From Rhabdornis inornatus (lineage: Eukaryota; Chordata; Aves; Passeriformes; Rhabdornithidae), in the NCBI GenBank assembly GCA_013397075.1, contig VWZS01004485.1, positions 2,544,299 to 2,608,298 of the forward strand: DNA of 64,000 nt. Direction: 5' to 3'. Below the pieces are notes generated by a model. It saw only the letters and a program-made list of their open reading frames with translations, was not told the DNA's origin and searched no databases. Positions 1 through 12,628 of this stretch are shown here, piece by piece. Numbering within the stretch: position 1 is the first letter of the stretch; the number at the start of each line of letters is the position of its first letter. Made by a program: the position numbers and the translations under genes.

Positions 1-3000
1 TTAAGCAGTCAACATATCTCCCTGACTGAAGATGTTGACTTAATTTAGGTCTTCATCGACAAGAAATGTGATAATCAACTTGCTAAGATCAGTAATTTTG
101 ATAGAAAATGAATTTAAACAGTGTATAATTTATCCTTAATCTGAAAGCGAGTATCTCTTTTGTTCCCATTTACTGAACATCTATATGATTTAAACCAGGC
201 TAATTTTTATCATTTTACTGAAATTTTACCCAGCTTATATTGATGTAAATAAGACCAGGGCTCTCTTCTACCGTCAAGGACTGAACATAACCATAATTAA
301 TTGCTGTTTCATCAGGCAACTGATAACATATTCTTCAGCTAAGAATAGCTATGTCTCTTTGAACCACTTCTAATGCAATTATGAAAGGCAGAAGAGCTTT
401 AAAAGTGGGTTTAAATACATTTAAAAGTCATGGGGTTCTTTGAGTAGTACACATGGACGAGACATGAATTATGAGACTTTGGAAACTATAAATGTTAAGG
501 CTTCTCACAGTGAATACAGGATTGTAAAAATTGCATATTTTTATTTTTTATCTTCTATACTGTCAGAAAAATTACTATACTTAAAATGACTTTTTAATGA
601 GTCTGCATTAAAGAACACCAGTCATCTACAAAAATATCACTTCTGTTCAAAGCTCTTTTTCCTTTTAATTTTAACTTGAAAGTTGTGTTGTGAAAGTTTT
701 AAGTAAAGAGATTGGCGGTAAGATTCTACCACTTTTTCAGTGTTTATACTTAAAAAAAATGTTCAGAGCTTACAATGCATTGGGTTAGGTTATTCTATCT
801 CCTGTCAAGTTCACTTCTAGTTCCATTCATGTGGGTCATATGTGGGTCACCCTACCATTAGAGAGAAGGAGAAAAAAAATAAACTGAAATAGGAAGGTTT
901 AAAATTTAAACAACTCTACAGGTTTAAAATTTTGTAGGGAAATTAATATACAGTTTGACATGAAACTACTTTTACATAATTAATACAAACTGAATTTAAA
1001 ATCATGCTGCTAGTATCCCTTTAAAAAAGAATTATTTTCTCAATCGCATGTAAGTAATTTTGATTTGAGCGGATGTTCAACTAAAATCAATGGCATGGAT
1101 CTATCATATACTGTACCTTGGAACTGGACTTCAGTATAGAAGAAGGGATCCATATTCCAGTTTTCATATGATTCAGTTTCCTTGAACAATGTATTTTACT
1201 GTTTATTTTAAGAATCTTTCCCCAAATGGGATTATTCGTCTTGTTGAGTTCTTGCATTGAAATCAGCGCAAGTTTCTCTGTGGGTTTTTATGGGCACAGC
1301 ATCATTTTGCCATTAAACAGTGCTGTTCTACCAGGTTTGCATTAAGATATATTCAGCAGTGTTAGTCTAGCAGCTTTATGAATTGCTTCCACAGTGCCAT
1401 ACTGATGTGCAGGATGTGTGGATGTTTGAAATCACACAAAAATGTGAGCTTCTCTAGTTTGCAGAAAGATTTGAGTGCTACTTTTGTCTAGGGAACCTGT
1501 AACAAATGCCCCCATCTTCCCAAACCCTTCTACCATTCGTTTCATCTGTCTCTAAATGAAATATTTATTTCAAATATGAAACATTTTTTGTACTCTGTTA
1601 TAGAATTAAAAGTCTTGGGTTAGATCGAATTAAAATAAATCTGGAATTTGAATTGATCTTATTTCCTTTTGCTTTTGACGCTTGTTTGGAAAAATCAGTT
1701 ATTCACTTACTAAACCAGTCAGTGCACACTAAATCAGGTTACTGAGTTTGTTTCTTGTAATACAGTGGGATTTGTATCAGCTAATGATGTGAAAAAGAAT
1801 TAAATTTAAATAAATGTAATTGAAATTTAAATGAACAGTCTAAAAAGCGGGCTAGGCTACAAAAAGTGGCTGGGGTTTTTCTATAGCCAAAATCGAATAG
1901 GAGACTGCAGAGGGTACATAATCCCTTAAGGTAGGAAGAATGAATCACCATGTGGAAGCATCTGTTCCTCTCTGCAGACTATGAAGATAGAGAATAATCA
2001 GCATAGACTAGATGCTTAAATTTCATTGTCACTTCAAGCAATTTGATTTCATCCTTAGCATCACTAGTGCCTTAGGAGAATTTATACTGAGTGTCTTGTG
2101 CAATGTGTCGATTATTTAATGAGATCAAAACAAACTATTTAAAGATTTTCACTGTTATTTTTGAATTGAATGTGTGTACTTTAGGTTAGCATTCCACCCA
2201 GATTGGAATCCTGACCTTTGTATCGCTAAAAGCCATGCTGGAATGATATATTCCATCCAAATAAAGAGTTTAAAATGCTCCCTGTTTAAAAATTTAAATA
2301 TTTTTTCTATTTGAATCTTGTTTCATATTTTAATAATGACCTGAATTATTTAACAGCATTTGGGCTAAATAAAAACCTCTATGACATGCTTTCTCCTTTG
2401 CCATTTGAGACACTACTATGCAAAATAATGTCTGTGCAGATGAACAGAGGGCTCCCCTGTGACCTGTGGTGTGTATAATCTAATCACAAGACATTTGGTT
2501 ATGCAGGCAGCTTAATGGCTGAGGACAGAAATTGGTATGAAGGTTTCTCTTAGTATGACTGTGACTCTGTGCTATTGTGTTAGTTCTGTTCATTTGTCCT
2601 TGTTACAGTGCTACAGAAATCCTGTGTCAGGAAGGGGGGACAGGGAGGATGTAGAGTGAAGGATACATTTCCCGTCTGGTTTGTAGATATGCTCCTATGA
2701 AGCCTCCTGGGAGCTATATGCCTGACATTTTTCTCCTGCTGAGCTCTTTAGAAAGGGCTTGCAAGATCTGATCAAACAGCTGTGGCACAAGAAGACTGGC
2801 AGGCAGTGTGGTTTTATTTTTCCTCAGCTCATGAACCTGCATAGAAGACCCGTAGGATTGCTTAGACTTGGGTCTGCAATACATTTTTACCAGGAGATGC
2901 CAATGAAAGCTGTTTCCCTCATGACCTCAATGTGAAAATAACAAATGATCCAAGTGCTGGGACTCAGCCCTCGTCTGCCTTGAGCTGGTACATCTCAAGG

Positions 3001-3619
3001 GATGCCTGTAGAACTGTGTGTGTTGGCCAGGCCATATGCTATCCTAAGGCTGTTACCATGCCACAGAAATAGAAGTATTAATCTCTATTGCATAGTTGCT
3101 ATTAAATTATTGAACGGAAGCCAGAAAACAGTTATTCATTTTTGTTGCCTTGGGAAAAACTACTTTCTTGTTCTCCATAAGGAGATGAGGCTGAAACATT
3201 ATTTGATGATATTTAGAAAATATTTTCAAAACTGTCTTTGAGATAATGCTTTGTGTAATTGCATTCTTAGAATGTCGGTGATAGCTATAGCTTAATAATG
3301 GATTTAAATGTGAACTCAAATGTGGACTCACTTTTTCCCTACTTGCCAATACCACTGTTACATTTCTGTAGCCAAGCTGTGCCCATTTCTGAGTTCTGTC
3401 CTGTAGAAAGGTAACAGCTGCAAAGCAGTTCTGAGCTTCCTCTCCTGATATTGTTAGAAGAGCAACTGTATTTGGAAAGATGAAGGGCACATCTTGTCAT
3501 CTTTACCAAAGTTAAAATTTATGAGATCATGAAGGGTGACAAGCAGATAACAGAAGACATGCACAATGTATTACTCCCAAGAGTACTTGCATGCCCACGT
3601 AGCTCATGTGCTTATACTT
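1..3619. other. Unique AT-rich noncoding sequence
   Basis: No repeat family, exon-like frame or RNA gene is recognisable here. The frames between 3002 and 3490 overlap on opposite strands and show no protein-like composition or family resemblance. The only local pattern noted is a cluster of four CATTCC/GGAAT-type motifs between about 2190 and 2260. The sequence could be intergenic or intronic. Confidence 0.55.
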
Positions 3620-3820
3620 GTGTGGTGGCCCTGGCTGGATGCCAGGTGTCTACCAAAGCCAGTCTATCCCTCTCCTCCCTAACTGGGCAGAGGAGATAAT
3701 ATACAATGAAAGGCTTGGGGTCAGCATAAGGACAGGGAGAAATCACTCACCAATTGCTGCCATTAGCAAAACAGACTCAATTCAGGGAAATTAATTTATT
3801 ACCCATCAAACAGTATATTT
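3620..3820 (+). mobile_element. Avian LTR-like repeat, 5' portion (family A)
   Basis: The segment begins TGTGGTGGCCCTGGCTGG and continues through a block containing GGACAGGGAGAAATCACTCACC and GCAAAACAGACTC before fading into an AT-rich stretch ending in AATTAATTTATTACC. This order of blocks matches what I remember as the start of a common, GC-rich, LTR-type dispersed repeat of birds that opens with TGTG and CCTGGCTGG. No target-site duplication is visible. The rest of the family's sequence does not follow directly. A matching downstream portion lies on the same strand at 5921-6330. Family assignment is from memory and the end coordinate is approximate. Confidence 0.6.
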
Positions 3821-5920
3821 TGTTTTGTTAGTGTTCTAACAGGTAATTGCACATTAGGTCTGCCATGCTGGAAAGTAATTATTTCATTTCTGGTTCGAAT
3901 GGTCAGTACATACCTGAATGTTGCCTTAATTACTGACTAGCGTTGTTCTCTGTTCATGGCACCCTGTGTTCACAAGACCTAGACTCCTAGCAGAGGTATG
4001 GTTCTTCAGACACTGCTAGATAGGCAGCTTTGGGTTTCTTCCAGGCTTCTGTGGAAGTCAAATTCCCAGGCACATATATAACATCATTATTGCTTCATCA
4101 GCCTGAGGCCCGACATCAGTGGACTAGGATTGATGTTTTAGGATTTAGCTGAAAAGGATGTCAGCACAGACTACAGCAGTGTGAACTGATACTGCACTGA
4201 ACCATAACTACTGGTTCAAAGGATGCACAAGTATCTTTTGTCTGTGTGATGAGGATCTTAGGCATCTTCAGATGAGGCTAGACTAAAAGATCCAGACATT
4301 TAATTCTATTTTGAGACTTTTGCTGTTAAAAAAAACACCAAAGGAATCTTTATTCGTTAGGAAAGCGAATCTCTGAAGAAATGGGCAAGTCTTTTACTGT
4401 CTGATCCTTGTTTTGTGTCTTGGAAGTCATTAGATAGGAGTTAATATATTGATTCTTGTTTGATTTCATTTATGCAAAAGTATCTTAATTAAAGTCAGCC
4501 ATCCAAATTTGTAGCTGAATCTCTGAGATCAGAATCTCATCTGAGGAATACCCTATTTGGATGCAGTATCTCATTTCTACACGTGGTAAACTCAGGCATA
4601 GATATTAATCCTCTACTCATATATTCTTATTGATATGATTTCTGATGTTTTACCTCCATGCAGATGTGACATCACTTCAAGGTTTTGCTATCTAGATAAT
4701 TTTTTAAAAAGTAGAATAAGATTGTTGTGGAGTGACCTCTGTAAATGACTGGAAGGCTGAAACAGCAAATCTGAGGCAAAGGAGCTGACTCAACAGAGTC
4801 AGTTACCTTTGTCATTGCAATTTTTCTAGGATGCTTGGCTCAAACGCTATTCTACACACACACACAAGGTGTTCACAAATAGAATAATAGGCACAATGAA
4901 GATCAGAAGTAACCATAAATTACTTTCTTTATTCACTTTGCTTGTATTCTACGTGGTATGTAAGAATTAAAATGCAAAATAGAGTCGTTGCAATGGTTCC
5001 TTTTCCATGCAGACACTATCTGCTGTTGTCAGGTTTCATCATTGTACACTCAGATTTCTTTCTTTCCTTTCTACTATCTGTCATGATTTAGGAATGTCTT
5101 AATCACATTTGAATGGGTATTTGATACATTCCTATTTAGGTCATGATTAGAGAGATAGCTCTTGTGTTCTTTAGCAGCTGTCAGTTGTAGTGTTTTAGTT
5201 ATGCAACACTTACAAATGACACCAGGCACAGTAGAAGGATGTCATTAGGTTACAAATAATTTATAATATTTCAGTATCTCCTCATATGTGATATTTACAA
5301 TGGCAAGTGATTTTAAGGCCCTCAGGTTAATAGCTGTTCAGCATAAAAGGCATGGTACAGGAAAAATTAAAATTAAGTTACAGGAAAAATCAAAAATCTG
5401 TAGCATAGATAATAGAGCCGCTAACAAAGACCAGTCACTGATCATTGGGCAACTGATGAAGCTATTCAAGCACACTCTTGGCAAGGTTAAATCTAGAATT
5501 TTGTATCTGGTAAGAAGTGAAAATAATTATCCTGATCATTGCAATCTGTCCTATCTTCCTATTAATGTCTATGTTGAACTATTTTCTGTGTGACCTTGTT
5601 CTCTTCTCTCTGGATGTATGTGGGTGATTTGATAGTGAACTTCAAGCAGGACTAGCCAGTCCTGCAAAAGGAGTCTGGAACCTGGAGATGCTCAAGGTGG
5701 GAGATGGAGGCTGGATAAACAGTACATGGGGTTTGTGCATAGATCCTAGACGGATTTACAGTCTGGTCTAAGGTTTGGGGACATCTATAAACTTGAGGAC
5801 AGGTTGAAAATGGACCTCCGGAAGGAATTACAACCCAAAGTTCCAATTTAAGCACTTAGTCCTGTTAAATTGAAATATACCTTGTCCTTGCAGATGGTTA
5901 TCCTTGAAGGTGACAGAAGA
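3821..5920. other. Noncoding sequence between two pieces of LTR family A
   Basis: About 2.1 kb separates two colinear pieces of what appears to be the same repeat family. In the family as I remember it, these pieces are only a few hundred bases apart. Nothing inside is recognisable as a nested transposon: no CR1 tail, no terminal repeats and no long frame. A stretch at 4572-4601 weakly resembles the 3' half of a MIR-type SINE. A short (CA)n run lies at about 4855-4866. The 101-codon frame at 5288-5593 has no recognisable features. Confidence 0.5.
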
Positions 5921-6330
5921 TGACAGTCTTCCCCAAAATGCTGCAGCATGGGTCACTCTTCCATGGGGTGCAGTCCTTCAGGCACAACCTGCTGCAGTGT
6001 GGGTCCCTCACAGGGTCATATGTTCTACCAGGAAATCTGGTCCAGCATGGGCTCCTCACTCCATGGGTCTGCAGGTCCCTGCCAGGACCCTGCTCCAGCA
6101 CAGGCCCCCCATGGTGTCACAGCTCTCTCTTGGACATCCACCTTCTCTGGTGCAGTCTTCTCCAGGGACTGCAGGTGGATCTCTGCATCCCTGTGGTCCT
6201 CCGTGGGGTCCAGGGATACAGCTGCCCTGCCATGGGCTGCACCATGGACTGCAAAGGAATCTCAGCTCTGGCACCTGGAGCAGCTTCGCCCCTTCCTTCT
6301 GCACTGACCATGGTGTCTAGGTAGTTTTTG
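5921..6330 (+). mobile_element. Avian LTR-like repeat, 3' portion (family A), GC-rich
   Basis: This is the most GC-rich block in the window. It consists of variations on CTGCTCCAGCATGGG, TCCATGGGGTGCAG and CCTGCCAGGACCCTG, and ends in a block with CACCTGGAGCAGC, CCTTCCTTCTGCACTGACC and TGGTGTCT. That sequence of blocks is what I know from a dispersed LTR-type repeat of birds. Overlapping frames of 67-138 codons are open in several frames on both strands. This follows from the low stop-codon density of GC-rich DNA and is not evidence of a gene. The matching upstream portion is at 3620-3820. The edges are approximate, and whether this is a true LTR is an inference. Confidence 0.6.
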
Positions 6331-9300
6331 CAGAACTGCAAAAACAGTAATCACTGTTGTTATTCATCATTGTTGAAGACTTGAGAAAGACCTGTGATGT
6401 AGGCATGGGGCAGTGAGCAAGAGAAAACATTTTAGGATAAAAAGGTGAAATTGCTAAAAGAAGTCTTGTCAAAAATGATTTTCAAATAAAACCACATTTC
6501 TATGTAACCAAACTTTTTCACCGTAAGTAATGGTCTTTGGTCACAATGTAATACATTATGAAAGATGCTGTATGATAAGGGTGATTGGCCTACAGAGGAG
6601 GGAGGAAAGTTGAGATGACACAGCTATCTCTCCCATGTGTCACTGACATTTTATTTTATAGAGGCATATTTGGTTTTCAGTCAACTATTTTAAAATTTTT
6701 ATTCATATTAGTTTTCTTTTTATTTGTTTTCACTCAATAGCTTAACCTTTAGTGATGAGAATAAACTGCCTTACTGCCTTCTGATCTATTTTCATCCCTT
6801 TTGATTGTCAACAGTAATAAATGATAGAGATAATCGAGGAAATGTCTGTGGAAGCCGAATCTATGTGGGATACCAGAGAGTCAGCAGGATCTTTTTCTCC
6901 CACCGCAGGAAAGTCTAGATATTTCCATTTGAGCCAGCTACTCTGGGCTCTGATACGATGAAGGAAATGGGCTTTGTTTAAGGGTCTTTCCCTTTGTTGA
7001 CCTTAGGAAGAAACTCTTTCCTATATGAATTTATTAATATCAAAGGATGTTCTGTTAACAATAAATGAACTCATTAACTTCTATTAACTATAGTCTAAGA
7101 ATATAGTCTGGGTCAGATGTAGGTGCCTGTACTGGAGACACCTTGAAATACATAAAAAGAACTTGCTTATCTATTTTTCCCTATGCTTCAAAACTCTTTT
7201 GCATTGTCTGACAAAACATTCTATGCTTCAACTTGCTTCTTTGCTTCTGGTACCCTACTTTTGAATAAATGTCCTGCTTTGAGGAAGTGTTAGTGTTAAA
7301 AATAGTCTTTGTTATCCATAAAGGCTTCATAAGCTTTCCAGCATTTACTCAACTTGATTGTAACTGACTTAGAGTCAGCAGTGACCTACCAGTACATGGC
7401 TGCTGCTCAGTTCTGTGGACAAGAGAGATGCCAAGTTTCTCACTAGTACTTGTCATGAGCAATGATGGCACAGAAGCTTGTCTGGAAAGAACCTGCTGGA
7501 AGTCTCCAGGAGCAGCTAATAAATTCAGTGTGTTTCAGTCAGGAAAATAATGTCAGAGAATTTGTCTTGTGCAGAGAAAGGAAAATCAATCAGATCAATA
7601 CAAAGTAAAAATATTGTTTTATCCCAGTGAAAGTAAACTACTGCTGGCATTACTGTAGTCATCTTGTTTTTCCCCTGCAAAATATTATCTGCATGAGAGA
7701 GTTGCATAGTGATGCTGCTATGACCAGTGACGCTATGGCAGCCATTTAAAGCTCCCTGGGGTAAAAGCTCCCTGGTATCCCTTTGATACTGAAATATTAC
7801 ACGTGCAACACTAGAATAAAAAGTGAATGGAATAAATATTTCCGAGTGAAAGAAGGGGAAAGAGAACCAAAATTGAAGAGGACAGAATTATGACAAAAAA
7901 CAAGTGCTCCATGGGCCATAGAGGAGATGGGACACAACTCCATGTCTCATTGAGAGGAGCAATCGAGTCACCAAAAATCCAAGAGTAGAGTTTTAAGGAT
8001 TGGTTGGAGAAAGAATAGCTGGTTGTTTGTATTGTCCCGTATTGTCCTATTTCCTTTCAATCCTGTAAACAAGAGACTGATGTTTTAGCCACTTGATTCA
8101 TCATTCATAGGTTACTTAGTAAGTAATCAAAGATCTTCATTTAATGTTTCTGGGTTTCTTAGAAGGGTTCAAGTCACCCTTTACTTGAGACTTCAGAAAA
8201 TGAGCCTGGCCCTTGGGACTGCCAGTTGAGGCTTGGCAGAAGAGTTACATGAATACATCTGTATATATTGTGTGGCTTTAGCCACTTTGCATTTTCCACT
8301 CCACATGGTGACTGGACTGACTGCACAAGCTATGAATTATTACTGCAGTGGAGCCTGAAGCAGGATTTGCATTTAGAAAGCAGACTAACAGGAATTTTTC
8401 CTGCATTGACCTAGGTCAAACATATCAGCTGGAAGTTGTTTCTTTGCATGACTTAACCTCATTTGCAAGTTTTAGAGTATTGCTATCACTAATATTGTCT
8501 TCTTCCTAGCAGCGAATTGTGGCTAACAACCCCAATTCCTAGTTACCTGAAATTTTGAGTTTCATTAAACTTTAATGCTATTTTATTTCAGTCTGAATCA
8601 ACGGATCTTTTCCTTGTGGGACTCTTGCATGTTAAACCAAAGCTCCCAGGATCTTCTGTCTTTTCCCTGGATTATGACTCTTTTTTAGCCTATAGCCTAG
8701 ACACAGTCTGAAAGCAAAGCCTGTCACGAAGCCAGGCATCTTTTTTGTTGGGTTTTGTTTATAAAAGTGACTTGGAGACCCAAGGCATGGGCTCAAACAC
8801 CACTCTATCCCTGTCTATATTTTGCCATGTCTTGCAGAGTCCCTGCTGTGGTTTTTGCCTCATGCAATCCAGTGCTCTCCTAGACAATGGCTGGGCTATC
8901 TGTATCAGGCACAGTGAATGAGACTATGCAGATTTGGCAGAGATGAGAGGTTCACTGTGTAGATGACAGTGCCAAACCACTTGCCCTTGAAGCCAGAAAA
9001 AGGACCCTGTACTTATTAGCGAAATCTTAACCTCTAAGTATTATCTTGAATTTGCTGAGAGCTATAAGTTACTTAAAGACCCAGTGAAGTTTTTAAATGA
9101 AGCTTAGAGTCATTAGTCTCTTTACTTGGGCAATAATGGAGTATAGTTATAGCATCTCTTTAAAGCCAATGCTCTCCTCCTGTGGTGACTTTCACACACC
9201 AGGTTCTGGGACACAGTACAATGGATAGTATTCATCACTACCAGTGAAATGAACCACACTCTCTGCTGCTGTGCATCAATTAATAACCTGGATGCAGCAA

Positions 9301-11149
9301 TACTGTATAATTGGGACAGTGGTGATTTAGGGAACATTAGTCATGAAACTCTCTACTGATGTGTTTTTGATCTTTAGCTCATGGATGTTAGTTCAGCTGG
9401 CTAAGAGGTTGTACACAGGAGTTTGAGGGAACAAAGTGAAAAAGAAAGGTGCATCCTGTTGAAATTATAAACAAGTGTGGTTAGGGAAGATGTGAATTTT
9501 CAAGCATGAGGAGTTCACTCGTGTTCCTGGAAAAAGCACTATAGAATTTTTAATGAGCAAATTATCAGGAACTTAGTACTACATCTTGTCCCATCCCTGG
9601 CATCTTTAGAAGCAAAGCACTCCCTCCCACCACAAGCATGGCACCAATTCCCTGTCAGAAGGAAGAGTGCCATTCACTGAATCACTGACTTCCAAGCACT
9701 GAGCCAGGCAAATCCGACTTGACTTCAAGGTCAAAGGTCTGCAGAGATAGCAGAGGTATGGTAGTTAATGACTGTGTGTTGCTCCTAACCTTCTGACCAG
9801 AAGTTGCTTTTAGCTGTGTTTGATAATGAGGGTAGCATTTACCTAGATGAAATCAACTAATATATATACAAGCAACATGAAAAATCCTTGTGTATTTGCA
9901 TTTTTACTGCAGAAAAATGAGGATGATTTGCTGTGCACTGAGCTAAATGTGTAGGCTGTGGATATTGCATTTTGATGTATCAGATGGACAACCTTTCCTT
10001 AGAGGTAATTTGTATGAATAATTTAGAGTTTAAGGGAAGATTTTTTTGTTTCTTTCAATTTGTGTTTGTTAAAGTAACATCAGCCTCATAGTGTTTGCCA
10101 TGGACTCTTCAAAACACAGCTAGAAATGCCACTAAATCTAATAATTCAACTACATTTTGCTGTATAATGAACCAATCAACATATTAGTTTTATTGAAACA
10201 TGCAGCATCAACCTAACATTGCTATTTGCTCATCTGAATTTCAGCAGCACAAAGACATTTAGAGGTACTTGTGTTGTGTGTTCTAAAGGCCTGCAGCAGC
10301 AAAAAGTGTTTTTTTTGATAAAACTTCAGTGAGGTCCCCTATTAGAAGAGACTGGAACCTTTGTAATCACTATCAGTCGGTGGCCTTTGCTTAAGCATCT
10401 TGCTTGTTTCAGACTCCATAAATCTTAGTCAAGATTGCTGCTTGTGGTCTGTTTTCCTTTGGTCATTTGAAATATATATGTTTTCCTGTTGCATTTAAAG
10501 GATTAGAGATATATGACCTATGATATACTGTCACTGTGTTGCCATCTGCGTGCTATTGGAACACGTTTTCCATTGACAGATCCTTTGGTGTTTGGCTCTT
10601 ATCAGAGGGAAAACCTTGTGGGAGTCACATCAACAACACATTTCTCATCTGGACCACTGGGAACAGTGTCTTGGGAGTGGTCCATTTTTGATAGGAATAC
10701 AGGCCACTACTTTAACGCTTGTTCTGCTTCTTCTTCAGTGCCCACAACATAGTCACACATTTGCATTTATACTGCATGAACATCAAATGTATCAATTCTG
10801 TTTCAAACCCCCGCAAAGCCATTTCTGGTTTCTGTGTTGAGTGGTTTCAAATGGGTGTTGCTGGCAATGGAAAAGGGTCACATCAATGTCTCCAAAGGAT
10901 TCTACTGTATGGGCTCCTACTCAGGTTTAAAACAGAAAGACAGTTTAAGCCCTAAAACTTCAGCCCTCAGGCAGCAAAAGTATCTTATTATCTCTGCTAC
11001 ATGGATGTTTTGAAATATATGTGTTCTGCTTGAAAATTCAACAGAACACAGCAGCATTTGCTATGACAAGAAGTTGAATTCCCTATTATTCTATCTTATT
11101 CCCTCTTACTGCAGATATGGATATCTAGTTTATAGCTAGCTCTTTTAGC
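6331..11149. other. Unique noncoding sequence
   Basis: Nearly 5 kb with no recognised transposon, exon or RNA gene. Frames of 60-82 codons occur (for example at 7525-7707, 9122-9337 and 10513-10955), but they overlap one another and lack domain-like composition. A 12-bp unit AAAGCTCCCTGG is repeated with a 16-bp period at 7748-7775. Confidence 0.55.
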
Positions 11150-11270
11150 TTTTCCTGGAAAATCAATCATTCCTGCCTTCTAATTATTTTAGCTGCTCTT
11201 CTGTGAATCCCCTCCACTTTTGTCAATTTTTTCTGAAAGATCTTTTATGTATTTTCCCTCAGCCACTGTT
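11150..11270 (-). mobile_element. Possible ancient CR1/L3-like LINE 3' fragment
   Basis: Read on the plus strand, the stretch around 11180-11250 (TTCTAATTATTTTAGCTGC, then CTCTTCTGTGAATCCC and a TTTGTCAATTTTTTCTGAAAG-like block) resembles the antisense of the 3' region of old CR1/L3 LINEs. Those run 'TTGCTCTTCTCTGAACCCT...CAATTT...CATCTTTCTTGAA'. Divergence is high, the match is short and there is no tail, so this is tentative. The frames starting at 11203 and 11288 overlap it and are not considered genes. Confidence 0.3.
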
Positions 11271-12372
11271 GCACATCATGTCTATGCTTGCTATGCTTTA
11301 TCATCAGGTTGTACCAAGCCTCAGTAAAGGTGTTCCCTCACTGGGACTTTCTAAGTTTCCTGCCCCAACCAAGATCTGGGATGTGCCTTACTCATTTCAC
11401 CTTTTTAATTTACCTTCACATTTTTTATTACTTGCTCCCTTCTCATTTGTTATCTGCCTTTGTGCATTGAAAATTCATTTAATAAACACTGCTTTTATTT
11501 TATTATTTGTAATAAAGCACCAGTGGCACAAAGTAAATCAAACTAGAGACACTTTCACACCACTGTTCTGTCGTCAAGTAAGAGGCACAGATCTTGTCTT
11601 AAAGAATTTGCAGTCTACATAGACAGGAGTAACAGAAGCTGGGAGAGTGCATGTTTGAATATGCATTTTGCAGTGAAGAAATAAGGAGTAAAAGACAAAA
11701 AGGATCAAATCAGGTGGTTTCCCCAAGGGTTTACTTTTCACAGAGAGCTGAATCCAGAACTTCTTCAGGTCTAACTTGGGACCTTTACCTTACAACCATT
11801 TCCTTATCATCTCATCATTCTGTCACTTAATGTCTTGTAGGGTGACGATGGATCTTGCAGTACAAGTCTTTACACCACCAAAGTTCCACCTGTTTGTTTT
11901 TGAGTAGGATTTGATTGCCATTTAAGGAGTGCAAAAACTTCGTGTTATCCTCAGTACGATATATGAAATTACAACTTGGATTATTTTTACTAGGAAATGT
12001 CTTGCAGCAGAGGAGAATGAGTGGAAGAGATATTAGGATTAAAATTAAGTGGCTAAACTGGCTTGATATTTGTTACATCTCCATTCTGACTTCTTTGCCA
12101 CCCAAGCAAATACCATTGCCTTTATCTTTAATTAAATTATTTATCTTGGTAAAGTGCTGAAGTCGGAGTGACAGCTTTGAAGAAAAAAGGTTGTTTGAAG
12201 AAGAATAGCATTTCCTTTTCTCTTGTTTGCAGTAGTATTATCATGAATAAGTTCCATGAAATCCCTTCAGAAATACCTAGACAAGACCAGAGAAGAAGAG
12301 TGGTAGAATACCATAATAGCACTCCTCTTCCTCAGTCCTAGATACCCCATGTTCAATCCAGATGTCCATTTT
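11271..12372. other. Noncoding sequence upstream of LTR fragment B1
   Basis: No repeat, exon or RNA gene is recognised. Small frames at 11915-12160 (+) and 12137-12322 (-) overlap on opposite strands and show no protein family features. Confidence 0.5.
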
Positions 12373-12628
12373 TGATAGTTTTGGCCGGGGAAGAGTTAAT
12401 TTTCTACACCTTGCTCTCCTGGAGATGGCTGAACACCTGCCAGCCCATGGGAAACAGCGAATTAACTCCTTGTTTTGCTTCACTTGTGCACACAGCTTTT
12501 GCTTTCCCTATCAAACCCACAAGTTAACCAACTTTCGCCCTTCCAATTCTCTCCCTGATGCTGCTGGTTGGGGAGCGAGCAAGCAACTCACTGTCTGGGG
12601 ATTGGTTGCTGGCAGGGATTAAACCACA
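12373..12628 (-). mobile_element. Internally deleted solo LTR (family B, copy 1)
   Basis: Read on the minus strand the element starts TGTGGTTTAATCCCTGCCAG and ends in a block like AGAAAATTAACTC...GGCCAAAACTATCA. It therefore opens with TG and closes with CA. This matches both ends of an abundant bird LTR beginning TGTGGTTTAACCCC. The body is much shorter than I remember for the family. Sequence from near the 3' end joins directly to a block from the 5' half (CAGGTGTTCAGCCATCTCC), implying an internal deletion. The 3' end aligns with the end of the second copy at 35540-35718. No target-site duplication is evident, and the frame at 12362-12622 falls in this repeat. Confidence 0.65.

Noticed and set aside
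3888..3902. GGTTCGAAT resembling a pol III B box
   Set aside because: No A box or tRNA fold upstream.
5904..6341. Several overlapping frames of 67-138 codons on both strands
   Set aside because: They lie in a GC-rich dispersed repeat with few stop codons. Being open in several frames on both strands at once is a composition effect.
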